Shown here one piece after another: positions 7,747 to 15,201 of a stretch of DNA of 15,201 nt. Below the pieces are notes generated by a model, which was not told the DNA's origin, searched no databases, and was given only the letters and a program-made list of their open reading frames with translations. Location of the stretch: positions 1 through 15,201 of the forward strand of contig CAKSDT010000037.1 in the NCBI GenBank assembly GCA_934446135.1. Direction: 5' to 3'. This DNA comes from an uncultured Clostridia bacterium (lineage in GTDB: Bacteria; Bacillota; Clostridia; RGIG6154). Both the position numbers and the translations under genes were made by a program. The stretch's first letter is position 1. Each line of letters opens with the position of its first letter.

Positions 7747-8904
7747 TCACCTTCCGACTAATTCATAAATACATTCTCTTGCACTTTTGTCAATTTTTAT
7801 AATATCATCAATATCATAGTTAACTTCTATTTTATGCTTTGACATTGCTTTTTCAATCAAATCAGCAATATCTGTAAATCCTATTTTATTATCCAAAAAC
7901 AATTCAACAGCCGCTTCATTTGCACCATTCAAATAACAAGGCATAGTCCCGCCAAAGTTAATTGCAGACTTTGCAAGTCTTAAGCACTTAAAGGTTTCAT
8001 AGTCAGGACTTCCAAAAGTCAAATTTCCAATATCTGATAAATCAAGTTCTCTTTCTCCCGAAACAAACTCCCTCTCAGGAAAGTTAAGTGCATAACTTAT
8101 AGGCCCTCTCATATCCGGAAGCCCCATTTGGGCCAGCACTGAATTATCAGAAAACTGCACCATAGAATGGACAATACTCTCCCTGTGAATTAAAACATCA
8201 ATATCACATATATCCACATCAAACAACCATTTCGCCTCTATGATTTCAAGTCCCTTATTCATCATAGTTGCAGAATCAATTGTAATTTTTCTTCCCATAC
8301 TCCAATTGGGATGCTTAAGTGCGTCCGACGGAGTAACATTTTTTAATTCATTCAAAGTTTTGCCGTAAAACGGCCCGCCTGAAGCCGTAAGAATAATCTT
8401 TTTTAAGAATTTTTTGTCTTTTAAAGCATTCAGGCATTGAAATACCGCACTGTGTTCACTGTCCACAGGCAAAAGTTTTACATTATTTTTCTTGCACAAC
8501 TCTGTTATGAGTTTTCCTGCGGTAACAAGTGTTTCCTTGTTTGCCAGTGCTATATCCATACCTTTCTTTATAGCACAATATGTTGGAATAAGACCTGCAG
8601 CCCCCATAATAGCAGAGACAGCAATATCAGCCTCTGACAATTCCACTGCTTCGGCAATACCATCCGCACCGCCATATAATTTGGTGTTGGTATCCTTTAT
8701 CTTATTTTTCAAATCATAATACGACTTTTCATCAGAAATTGCCGCAAATTTAGGATTATATTTTCGTATTTGTTTTTCAAGTAAATCTACATTTTTATTT
8801 CCCGTAAGCAGTTCTACTGAAAATTTATCGTTATTTCTATCAAGAACATCTAGTGTCTGCGTTCCTATAGAACCTGTAGATCCAAGTAAAATAATTTTTT
8901 TCAT
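7747..8904 (-). CDS. dxr: 1-deoxy-D-xylulose 5-phosphate reductoisomerase (Dxr/IspC)
   Basis: Catalyses the NADPH-dependent first committed step of the MEP isoprenoid pathway and is the fosmidomycin target. At 385 residues it is full length. The Rossmann motif GSTGSIG is at residues 8-14. LANKETLV is at 120-127. Metal ligands D148 and E150 are in PVDSEHSA, with E220 in NKGLEIIEA. The flexible active-site loop has HPNWSMG (198-204), followed by HRESIVHS (240-247) and MGLPDMRGPI (260-269). The ribosome binding site TTGGAGAT stands 8 bases before the ATG. It lies 14 bp after cdsA and directly before rseP. A second MEP gene, ispG, is two genes downstream. Confidence 0.98.
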   Translation of the reverse strand: MKKIILLGSTGSIGTQTLDVLDRNNDKFSVELLTGNKNVDLLEKQIRKYNPKFAAISDEKSYYDLKNKIKDTNTKLYGGADGIAEAVELSEADIAVSAIMGAAGLIPTYCAIKKGMDIALANKETLVTAGKLITELCKKNNVKLLPVDSEHSAVFQCLNALKDKKFLKKIILTASGGPFYGKTLNELKNVTPSDALKHPNWSMGRKITIDSATMMNKGLEIIEAKWLFDVDICDIDVLIHRESIVHSMVQFSDNSVLAQMGLPDMRGPISYALNFPEREFVSGERELDLSDIGNLTFGSPDYETFKCLRLAKSAINFGGTMPCYLNGANEAAVELFLDNKIGFTDIADLIEKAMSKHKIEVNYDIDDIIKIDKSARECIYELVGR

Positions 8905-8918
8905 ATTGTAATCTCCAA

Positions 8919-9731
8919 TTATTTAAAAACAGGGAATACTGACAAAAAATAGTATACCATAGGCGCTACAAATATTATACTGTCAATCCTGTCCATAAAT
9001 CCTCCGTGTCCCGGGAGAATATGTCCGTAATCTTTAATTCCAAACTGTCTTTTGATTACTGATGCTGATAAATCGCCCAATTGTGCAAATACAGAGCACA
9101 ACATACCCAAAACTATGATTTCGGCGTAGTTTACTCCCTTTACATCAAGTGCAAATCTTGAAATCAACTCGGCTGTCAAAATCAAAAAGACAACTGAACC
9201 AACAAACCCTCCTATTGACCCTTCAACAGTTTTTTTAGGACTAATTTTTTCGCAAAGTTTGTGTTTACCAAAAAACACTCCTATGAAATATGCCCAAATA
9301 TCAGTTGAACAAGCCCCTATAATAATAATAAACAGATTAAATTTACCAAAATCAAGTTCTCTTGCATACACAATATGCATCATTGATAAGACTATATAAA
9401 CTATCCCGAATATTGCTATACCTATATCTTTAAGATTGGTTTTGCCGTTTGTAAAAAGCATATCAAGACAATAAGCAAAAACAAGTGCAAACAGAATAAA
9501 ATATAAATATGAATTATCTGAATAACTGTTAAAAATAATAGTAATTGCACCAACAAGACTAATAATCATAATAGGAAGATTTTTATTAAGACCAACCGCT
9601 GTATAAAGTTCATAGACTGCAAGTAATGAAACTGCACCTACCACAGCACCTATAACTGTTATATCAGATGTAAAAAGAACCAATAATAGTAATATTCCTC
9701 CGATTATACCTGTTAAAATTCTTTGCTTCAT
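8919..9731 (-). CDS. cdsA: Phosphatidate cytidylyltransferase (CDP-diglyceride synthase)
   Basis: Integral membrane enzyme that makes CDP-diacylglycerol from phosphatidic acid and CTP, the branch point for membrane phospholipids. The 270-residue protein is mostly hydrophobic, with about seven or eight membrane segments. It carries STDIWAYFIG (142-151), SPKKTVEGSIGG (164-175) and the family signature with SVIKR (224-228), KDYG (233-236) and LPGHGGFMDRIDS (239-251), where the acidic residues bind metal and CTP. AAGGGGAGAT precedes the ATG. It follows uppS by 30 bp, the standard Firmicutes order. Confidence 0.97.
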   Translation of the reverse strand: MKQRILTGIIGGILLLLVLFTSDITVIGAVVGAVSLLAVYELYTAVGLNKNLPIMIISLVGAITIIFNSYSDNSYLYFILFALVFAYCLDMLFTNGKTNLKDIGIAIFGIVYIVLSMMHIVYARELDFGKFNLFIIIIGACSTDIWAYFIGVFFGKHKLCEKISPKKTVEGSIGGFVGSVVFLILTAELISRFALDVKGVNYAEIIVLGMLCSVFAQLGDLSASVIKRQFGIKDYGHILPGHGGFMDRIDSIIFVAPMVYYFLSVFPVFK

Positions 9732-9761
9732 ATAATCTCCCCTTCATTAAGAGTCTAATTA

Positions 9762-10490
9762 TCAGACTCCGCCAAATCTTCTGTTTCTTGACTGATAAAT
9801 GCTTATTGCCTCAAGCAGATTCTCATTAGTAAATTCCGGCCACAAAATATCCATCCAAACAAACTCTGAATATGCACATTGCCAAAGAAGAAAATTACTT
9901 ATTCTTTTCTCCCCGCCGGGTCTTATAACGAGTTCCGGATCGGGCATATAATATGTATAAAGGCTGTCAGATACTAATTTTTCATCAATATCCTCAACGC
10001 TGATTTCGTTATTAATACATCTATCTGCAATTTTCTTAACTGCACTTACAATTTCGTTCCTTCCGCCATAACCAAGAGCAATATTTATACAAAGTCCTTT
10101 TCTGTCCTTTGTCTTATTCTCGACAAAACGAATTGCTTTTTGCAAAGTCTTATCAAAGTCAGATATATCACCTATTACTCTGATTCTTGCATCATTATCT
10201 CCAAGGTAAAACTCCCATTTTGAAAGATAATATGCTAAAAGTTTCATAATCCCCTGAACTTCCTCATAAGGTCTTTTCCAATTTTCTGTTGAAAAAGCAT
10301 AAACGGTGAGATATTTAATTCCTATCTCACCGGCAAATCTCGACAGTTTATACAAAACATCGGCACCCTTTTTATGCCCCTCTGTTCTTGAGAGTCCCTT
10401 TGCTGTGGCATACCTACCGTTTCCATCCATTATTATTGCAATGTGCTCAGGAAGATTATTATAATCTATATCATACTTCAAGAATTTCAT
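9762..10490 (-). CDS. uppS: Undecaprenyl diphosphate synthase (isoprenyl transferase)
   Basis: A cis-prenyltransferase that extends farnesyl diphosphate with isopentenyl units to the C55 carrier used for peptidoglycan. The 242-residue protein has catalytic D22 in IIMDGNGR (19-26), TVYAFSTENWKRP (62-74), YGGRNE (141-146) and IRPGGEKRISNFLLWQ (189-204). Two positions differ from the commonest sequence: Tyr27 where most members have Trp after GNGR, and Pro190 in RPGGE where RTGGE is usual. Both look tolerable but are unusual together. The ATG at 10490 lies inside frr (20-bp overlap). The AAGGAAG before it is only 0-2 bases away, which is short; a TTG at 10481 would have better spacing, so the first three residues are uncertain. 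Confidence 0.96.
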   Translation of the reverse strand: MKFLKYDIDYNNLPEHIAIIMDGNGRYATAKGLSRTEGHKKGADVLYKLSRFAGEIGIKYLTVYAFSTENWKRPYEEVQGIMKLLAYYLSKWEFYLGDNDARIRVIGDISDFDKTLQKAIRFVENKTKDRKGLCINIALGYGGRNEIVSAVKKIADRCINNEISVEDIDEKLVSDSLYTYYMPDPELVIRPGGEKRISNFLLWQCAYSEFVWMDILWPEFTNENLLEAISIYQSRNRRFGGV

Positions 10491-11025
10491 CTTCCTTTTT
10501 CTTAATTATTGTATCTACTTCCTTTACTTCCTTGTCAGTAATATTTTGGATATCTTTTTCAATATCTTTCAAATCATCCTCAGTAATTTCACTGTTTTTC
10601 TGCTGTTTTTTGAAAAATTCAATTGCATCTCTCCTTACAGAGCGAAGTGCAACCTTTGATTCCTCACCGCTTTTTTTGATACCTTTAACTAACTCTTTTC
10701 TTCTTTCCTCAGTGAGCGGTGGAAATGAAAGCCTTATCTGTTTTCCGTCATTATTCGGTGTAATACCAAGATCGGACGCAGAAATTGCTTTTTCAAGTTC
10801 TTTTAAAATTGACGCATCCCATGGCTGAATAATAATTGTCCTTGCTTCGGGAACAGAGACGGTTCCAACCTGCGGAATAGGTGTAGCGACACCGTAATAA
10901 TCTACAGTAATCTTGTTAAGCAGAGCAGGATTAGCTCTTCCTGCCCTGATTGCTCCAAGTTCGGAAACCAGTACATCAATAGTTTTGTTCATTTTGTTTT
11001 CAAATTCAGTATAATTACCCTTCAT
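10471..11025 (-). CDS. frr: Ribosome recycling factor
   Basis: Works with EF-G to split post-termination ribosomes and free mRNA. The 184-residue length is normal. It shows IRAGRANPALL (26-36), PIPQVGTVSVPEAR (49-62), the hinge and domain II region, LTEERRKELVK (104-114), and conserved R131 and R132 in VRRDA. The rest is the long helical domain that mimics a tRNA acceptor arm. CGGAGGTAG stands 7 bases before the ATG. It follows pyrH by 25 bp and overlaps uppS by 20 bp. Confidence 0.98.
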   Translation of the reverse strand: MKGNYTEFENKMNKTIDVLVSELGAIRAGRANPALLNKITVDYYGVATPIPQVGTVSVPEARTIIIQPWDASILKELEKAISASDLGITPNNDGKQIRLSFPPLTEERRKELVKGIKKSGEESKVALRSVRRDAIEFFKKQQKNSEITEDDLKDIEKDIQNITDKEVKEVDTIIKKKEDEILEV

Positions 11026-11050
11026 AAATAACTACCTCCGCTAATCTTTT

Positions 11051-11758
11051 TTATTCTATTATAGTTCCTATTTTTTCTCCGCTTACCGCTCTGATAATAT
11101 TCTCAGGATCGTCAAGTCCGAAAACAAGTATTGGAATATTATTGTCCATACATAATGATGCGGCCGTTGAATCCATAACACCGAGTCTTCCGTTCAAAAG
11201 ATCTATAAACGAAAGTTTATCGTATTTAACAGCATCAGGATTGATGTTGGGGTCACTGTCATACACAGCATCAACTTTCTTAGCAAGAAGAATAATTTCA
11301 GCACCGATTTCCGCCGCCCTCAATGCTGCAGCAGTATCAGTAGAAAAGAATGGATTTCCGCTTCCGCAAGCAAAAATCACAACTCTGCCCTTTTCAAGGT
11401 GTCTTACAGCCTTTCCTCTTATGTAAGGCTCGGCAATTTGACGCATTTCAATACCTGTCTGAACCCTTGTCGGGACGCCAAGCCCTTCTAAAGTATCAGC
11501 AAGTGCTAAAGCATTAATCACAGTTGCGAGCATACCCATATGATCGGCCCTGGTTCTATCCATTCCTTCGCCGCTTCTTCCTCTCCAGAAGTTTCCGCCG
11601 CCTACAACTATAGCGGTCTGAACACCAAGTTCAGTACATTCCTTAATTTTCTCACAAATTGAAGTGATAACTGGTTGGTTTAAACCAAAATGTTGTTCAC
11701 CTGCTAATGCCTCACCGCTGATTTTTAGAATTACCCTGTTATATTTTGCTTGTCCCAT
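11051..11758 (-). CDS. pyrH: Uridylate kinase (UMP kinase)
   Basis: Phosphorylates UMP to UDP with ATP for pyrimidine nucleotide supply. It is a hexameric amino-acid-kinase-fold enzyme, unrelated to eukaryotic UMP/CMP kinases. Counting from the ATG at 11758 (235 residues), it opens with [20 protein letters not shown], followed by [50 protein letters not shown] and [12 protein letters not shown] chose this ATG because AAAGGA at 11773-11768 lies 9 bases upstream. A longer reading from a TTG at 11776 would put the ribosome binding site inside the gene. In most Firmicutes tsf precedes pyrH; here dusB does, 26 bp upstream. Confidence 0.97.
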   Translation of the reverse strand: MGQAKYNRVILKISGEALAGEQHFGLNQPVITSICEKIKECTELGVQTAIVVGGGNFWRGRSGEGMDRTRADHMGMLATVINALALADTLEGLGVPTRVQTGIEMRQIAEPYIRGKAVRHLEKGRVVIFACGSGNPFFSTDTAAALRAAEIGAEIILLAKKVDAVYDSDPNINPDAVKYDKLSFIDLLNGRLGVMDSTAASLCMDNNIPILVFGLDDPENIIRAVSGEKIGTIIE

Positions 11759-11767
11759 ACTATGTAT

Positions 11768-11773
11768 TCCTTT
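11768..11773 (-). promoter_or_regulatory. Ribosome binding site that decides the pyrH start
   Basis: AAAGGA, nine bases before the ATG at 11758. It overlaps codons 2 and 3 of the longer TTG reading, which has no site of its own. Confidence 0.65.
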
Positions 11774-11784
11774 CAAACTTATAT

Positions 11785-12714
11785 TTATGAAATTATATTA
11801 TTTAATATACACCTGATTTTCTCTGAGGAGTCAGACATGCAAATCTGATTTTTATATTTAGCCGCATTGTGCATACCTTTAATATACCACGACATATGCT
11901 TCCTTGCTTCACGAACGGCCACATACTCACCCTTAAACTCAACCAACTTATCCAAATGGTTTAAGGCGGTTTTTATGACATCTTTTTCCGTGTGGGATTG
12001 ACCGCTGAAAATAAACGGATTCCCCAAAGCCCCTCTTGCGATCATCACACCGTCACAGTTTGTATATTCTTTCATTCTTTCTATATCAGAATACTGAAAA
12101 ACATCTCCGTTTCCTATTACAGGTACAGAAACGGCATTTTTTACTTCTTTGATTATGTCCCAATCTGCATTTCCGGTATAAAAATCACTTCTTGTTCTGC
12201 CATGAACCGCAATAGCACTTACCCCTGCTTTTTCAGCATTAAGGGCAAACTCCACCGCGTTAACACTATTATGATCCCAGCCTTTTCTGAACTTAACAGT
12301 AACAGGCAAATTCACTGCATCAACAACACTTTTAATTATCTCATATGCAAGCGGTAAATTTTTCATAAGGGCAGAACCGTCGCCGTTATTGACCACTTTA
12401 GGAACAGGACATCCCATATTAATATCGATAATATCTGCAATTTGCATTTTCTCGATTTTAGATGCACACTCAGCCATAGTATAAGGATCAGAACCGAAAA
12501 TCTGAACGACAAACGGCACTTCCGACTTACCTTTATTTAAAAGTGATAATGATTTTTTATCATTAAAGTGCATGGCCTTAGATGAAACCATTTCAGAATA
12601 AGTCATTCCGCATCCAAATTCTTTGCAAATTTCACGGAAAGGTAAATCCGTAACACCCGCCATTGGACCTAATACAACACCGGATGCTACGCTAACATTA
12701 CCAATTTTAAGCAT
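11785..12714 (-). CDS. dusB: tRNA-dihydrouridine synthase, DusB-like
   Basis: FMN- and NADPH-dependent enzyme that reduces particular uridines in tRNA to dihydrouridine. The 309-residue protein has an N-terminal TIM barrel and a C-terminal helical tRNA-binding part. Motifs are [13 protein letters not shown] (15-27), QIFGSDP (71-77), the catalytic C102 in [12 protein letters not shown]141 in [10 protein letters not shown]171 in VHGRTR, and FMN phosphate contacts in VIGNGDV and [19 protein letters not shown], formed by the last codons of the upstream gene, precedes the ATG; the gap is 3 bp. Which uridine is modified cannot be read from sequence. DusB is the usual label in Firmicutes. It stands where rpsB-tsf would be expected before pyrH. 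Confidence 0.93.
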   Translation of the reverse strand: MLKIGNVSVASGVVLGPMAGVTDLPFREICKEFGCGMTYSEMVSSKAMHFNDKKSLSLLNKGKSEVPFVVQIFGSDPYTMAECASKIEKMQIADIIDINMGCPVPKVVNNGDGSALMKNLPLAYEIIKSVVDAVNLPVTVKFRKGWDHNSVNAVEFALNAEKAGVSAIAVHGRTRSDFYTGNADWDIIKEVKNAVSVPVIGNGDVFQYSDIERMKEYTNCDGVMIARGALGNPFIFSGQSHTEKDVIKTALNHLDKLVEFKGEYVAVREARKHMSWYIKGMHNAAKYKNQICMSDSSEKIRCILNNIIS

Positions 12715-12717
12715 AAA

Positions 12718-12927
12718 TTATTTTCCTACCGATTCAAGGTATTCGTTAATTTTTTTAACAAGTTCATCAGCATCAACACCATGAACCGCACAAGCGTTTT
12801 CGATTGATTCTCCGCTTGCAGAAGGACAACCCAAGCAGTGCATTCCTATGTTAAGGAAAAACGGAGCAGTTCCTTCATCAATTTTCAAAACATCCATAAC
12901 TATTGTGTCTTTCGTTACTCTTGCCAT
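12718..12927 (-). CDS. DUF1858 / hybrid-cluster-protein-associated redox disulfide domain protein
   Basis: A complete 69-residue protein with AAGGAG 7 bases before its ATG. It consists of one DUF1858 domain: an opening VTKDTIVMDVLKID (4-17), a stretch FFLNIGMHCLGCPSASGESIENAC (residues 23-46) with Cys31, Cys34 and Cys46, and an amphipathic C-terminal helix. The CxxC pair is what gives the family its redox-disulfide name; members occur alone or fused to oxidoreductases in anaerobes. No partner oxidoreductase is visible here. It is tightly packed before dusB (3 bp), so it is probably made with the translation genes, but its role is not known to me. Confidence 0.88.
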   Translation of the reverse strand: MARVTKDTIVMDVLKIDEGTAPFFLNIGMHCLGCPSASGESIENACAVHGVDADELVKKINEYLESVGK

Positions 12928-12957
12928 ATTAATTCTCCTTATTATTGTTGTTTTTTG

Positions 12958-12990
12958 ATGTGAAACAACCGAAGTCCCGGATTTTCACAT
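12958..12990 (-). promoter_or_regulatory. Hairpin in the ileS-DUF1858 gap (candidate 5' leader structure)
   Basis: An 8-bp perfect stem (12990-12983 with 12965-12958, ATGTGAAA/TTTCACAT) encloses 17 bases that can form an inner CCG/CGG helix with a 6-base loop. On the minus strand it is followed by C and A6, not U, so it is not a leftward rho-independent terminator. It would lie at the very 5' end of an RNA started from the nearby -10, where it could protect or regulate the transcript. Confidence 0.45.
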
Positions 12991-12997
12991 TAATTTT

Positions 12998-13003
12998 ATT
13001 ATA
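12998..13003 (-). promoter_or_regulatory. Candidate -10 element (TATAAT) upstream of the DUF1858 gene
   Basis: A consensus TATAAT on the minus strand, 10 bases after the ileS stop. No good -35 lies 16-18 bp upstream; that place falls in the last ileS codons. It could mark an internal promoter of the operon with a start point near 12991, directly before the hairpin. Because the region is AT-rich, a chance match is possible. Confidence 0.35.
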
Positions 13004-13013
13004 AACCTATTGA

Positions 13014-15201
13014 TTACAATTTATTTACGGAAAGAGTTACTTTCTCTCCGTTAATTGACCATTCTTTCGAGTATCCTTTAACACCCTTTGAAACAGATTC
13101 GCCCAACGTATCGCTCATTATTTCATTACTGTTATTTAAAATAATTGAATCTATTTTTTCATTTCCTTCGCAGAATATTTCTATATGATCCTGAACTTCA
13201 TAACCGGCTTCTTTTCTCATCGTCTGAATTTTGCTGATAATTTCTCTGACAAATCCTTCTTCTATCAACGAGTCTGTCAAATTTGTGTCCAATACAACTG
13301 TTACATCTTTTTCAGTCTGGGACACAAGACCGTTTCTCTGCACAGTTTCAATTAATAAATCATCCTTAGACAACGAAACTTCCGTATCATCAACAGTAAA
13401 TTTGAAATTTTCGCCTGAATTTAATGTTTCCATAGCGGAAACCGTATCACATTCAGCAAGGTATGATGAAATTTTACCTAATATTTTGCCATACCTCGGT
13501 CCCAATGTCCTGAGTTGAGGTTTGAACTTATAGCCAACAAATTCAGAAACATCATCTTTGAATTCAATTGACTTAACATTAAGTTCTTCCAAAACAATAC
13601 CTCTGTATTTATCATCAAGTTCAAACGGAGCCTTAACATAAATTGCAGAAAGGGGCTGTCTGTTCTTAACATTCGCTATGTTTCTTGCTGCACGGCCTGC
13701 TACGACAACATTTAATATAACATCCATATTGTCTTCAAGTGATTTATCAATCCAATCTTCGTTAACATTCGGAAAATCACAAAAATGTATACTTTCCGGA
13801 GCATTTTTGTCATTTGTTCTGACAAGATTTTGATAAATTTCCTCAGTCATAAAAGGTACAAAAGGTGCACAAAGTTTTGAAAACTCAAACAAAACTGTAT
13901 AAAGTGTCATAAACGCATTAATTTTATCCTGAGGCATATCTTTCTGCCAAAATCTCTCACGGCATCTTCTTACATACCAGTTTGAAAGTTCATCTGCAAA
14001 ATCCTGAATATCTCTTGAAGCCTCTGTAATCTTATAGTTTTCAAGATAACTGTCAACCGTTTTGATGAGTGAATTAAGTTTCGACAATATCCACTTATCC
14101 ATAACCGACAGTTTGTCATATTCAAGTTTGTAATTTAGTGGGTTGAATTTGTCTATATCGGCATAAAGAATGTAAAAAGCATAAGTATTCCAGAATGTAC
14201 CCATGAACTTTCTCTGGCACTCATTAACAGCATCAGCATAAAATCTGTTAGGTATCCACGGTGCACTGGTTGAATAGAAGTACCATCTGACAGCGTCAGC
14301 ACCCTGATTATTCAAAACATCCCACGGATCTACAACATTTCCTTTATGTTTACTCATTTTTTGTCCGTCTTTATCCTGAACATGACCCAACACAATTACA
14401 TTTTTATAAGGTGCCTTGTCAAACAAAAGTGTTGATATTGCCATAAGTGTATAGAACCAACCTCTCGTTTGATCAATTGCCTCTGAAATAAAATCAGCCG
14501 GGAAATTTTCATCGAAAATTTCCTTATTTTCAAATGGGTAATGCCATTGTGCAAAAGGCATTGAACCGGAATCAAACCAACAGTCAATAACCTCAGGCAC
14601 CCTTCTCATTTCTCCGCCGCATTTTTCACATTTAATAGTAACAGCATCTATATAAGGTCTGTGAAGTTCAATTTTCTCAGGGCAGTTGTCACTTAAAGAT
14701 TTAAGTTCAGCAATGCTTCCTATTGCATGTCTGTGTCCGCACGAACACTGCCAAATAGGAAGAGGTGTTCCCCAATATCTTTCTCTTGACAGTCCCCAAT
14801 CAATAACATTTTCAAGAAAATTACCGAATCTTCCCTCTTTTATGTTTTCGGGCATCCAATTAACAGTTCTGTTATTCTTAACAAGTTCATCTCTGACTTT
14901 TGTCATACTTATAAACCACGATGCTCTTGCATAGTAAATAAGCGGTGTATCACATCTCCAGCAGAATGGGTATGAGTGGGTAAATTTCATTGCACGGAAA
15001 AGAAGTCCTCTGTTTTCAAGGTCCTTAATTATCGGAGCGTCAGCCTCTTTAACAAACATACCTTCAAATTCACCGGTACCATCTACAAATCTACCCTCCG
15101 TATTTATCAACTGAACAAACGGAAGATCATTATCCCTGCCAACTCTGTAGTCATCTTCACCAAATGCAGGTGCAGTATGAACTATTCCGGTACCGTCGGT
15201 T
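13014..15201 (-). CDS. ileS: Isoleucyl-tRNA synthetase, type 2 (N-terminal part off right edge)
   Basis: Charges tRNA-Ile. The frame stays open to the right edge, giving 728 visible residues of an enzyme usually about 1030-1050 long; the TTG/ATG readings near 15110 are internal. The visible part starts in the CP1 editing domain (GTGIVHTAPAFGEDDY at the edge). It continues with the catalytic-domain segment WGLSRERYWGTPLPIW, a cysteine pair CSCGH, a second pair KCEKCGG, the KMSKH loop (14360-14346) in GQKMSKHKGNVVDPWDV, and then the helical anticodon-binding domain. RYWGTPLPIW and KMSKHKGN are the type 2, eukaryote-like forms; type 1 enzymes have RVWGVP and KMSKSLGN plus a C-terminal zinc finger, which is absent here. 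The HIGH motif is outside the window. Type 2 enzymes are often insensitive to mupirocin; that is family knowledge, not shown here. Confidence 0.97.
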   Translation of the reverse strand, partial: TDGTGIVHTAPAFGEDDYRVGRDNDLPFVQLINTEGRFVDGTGEFEGMFVKEADAPIIKDLENRGLLFRAMKFTHSYPFCWRCDTPLIYYARASWFISMTKVRDELVKNNRTVNWMPENIKEGRFGNFLENVIDWGLSRERYWGTPLPIWQCSCGHRHAIGSIAELKSLSDNCPEKIELHRPYIDAVTIKCEKCGGEMRRVPEVIDCWFDSGSMPFAQWHYPFENKEIFDENFPADFISEAIDQTRGWFYTLMAISTLLFDKAPYKNVIVLGHVQDKDGQKMSKHKGNVVDPWDVLNNQGADAVRWYFYSTSAPWIPNRFYADAVNECQRKFMGTFWNTYAFYILYADIDKFNPLNYKLEYDKLSVMDKWILSKLNSLIKTVDSYLENYKITEASRDIQDFADELSNWYVRRCRERFWQKDMPQDKINAFMTLYTVLFEFSKLCAPFVPFMTEEIYQNLVRTNDKNAPESIHFCDFPNVNEDWIDKSLEDNMDVILNVVVAGRAARNIANVKNRQPLSAIYVKAPFELDDKYRGIVLEELNVKSIEFKDDVSEFVGYKFKPQLRTLGPRYGKILGKISSYLAECDTVSAMETLNSGENFKFTVDDTEVSLSKDDLLIETVQRNGLVSQTEKDVTVVLDTNLTDSLIEEGFVREIISKIQTMRKEAGYEVQDHIEIFCEGNEKIDSIILNNSNEIMSDTLGESVSKGVKGYSKEWSINGEKVTLSVNKL

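Noticed and set aside
9751..9769. Inverted repeat GAGTCT/AGACTC with a 7-base loop between uppS and cdsA
   Set aside because: Only 6 bp, not GC-rich, and followed on the minus strand by no T-run, so it is not a terminator; it may be chance.
12957..12990. The ileS-DUF1858 hairpin as a rho-independent terminator of ileS
   Set aside because: The minus-strand stem is followed by CAAAAAAC, not a U-tract; a U-rich side exists only for plus-strand transcription, where there is no gene.
13478..13672. 64-residue minus-strand frame within ileS
   Set aside because: Shifted frame of ileS, no motifs, no ribosome binding site.

Overview
This is a 15.2 kb stretch of an AT-rich chromosome from a low-GC Gram-positive bacterium. 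The class is most probably Clostridia, and the codon use and gene set suggest a gut-type, Lachnospiraceae-like lineage. The evidence is the PolC-type replicative polymerase, which is specific to Firmicutes and relatives, the order pyrH-frr-uppS-cdsA-dxr-rseP-ispG-polC, strong AGGAGG-type ribosome binding sites, and a type 2 (eukaryote-like) isoleucyl-tRNA synthetase. The genus cannot be fixed from sequence alone.

Every gene I can support lies on the minus strand, so the window is transcribed from right to left. From the right edge the order is: ileS (5' part off the edge); an 86-bp gap with a hairpin and a candidate promoter; a small DUF1858 redox-disulfide protein; dusB; pyrH; frr; uppS; cdsA; dxr; rseP; ispG; polC; a tandem-OB-fold SSB-like gene; a rho-independent terminator at 610-651; about 200 bp of non-coding DNA with short tandem repeats; and the N-terminal part of an Rpn-family nuclease/putative transposase gene running off the left edge. 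Gaps between dusB and ispG are 30 bp or less, with one 20-bp overlap (frr/uppS), and no terminator is visible before 651. A long operon from about position 13000 to the terminator is therefore likely.

The genes form a growth cassette. PyrH (UMP kinase), ribosome recycling factor, DusB and IleRS serve nucleotide supply and translation. Dxr and IspG are two steps of the MEP isoprenoid pathway. UppS uses its products to make the undecaprenyl carrier for the cell wall. CdsA makes CDP-diacylglycerol for phospholipids, RseP is an intramembrane protease, and PolC replicates the chromosome.

The core genes are ordinary. The points worth a second look are: (1) PolC carries two tandem copies of its N-terminal OB-fold domain (53 of 113 positions identical, no gaps); (2) the next gene is an SSB-like protein that itself has two OB folds, with a 3' end that looks frameshifted or truncated at an A7 run; (3) pyrH is preceded by dusB, DUF1858 and ileS rather than rpsB-tsf; (4) 11-bp tandem repeats lie upstream of the Rpn-family gene. 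I found no CRISPR array, rRNA, tRNA or complete insertion sequence.
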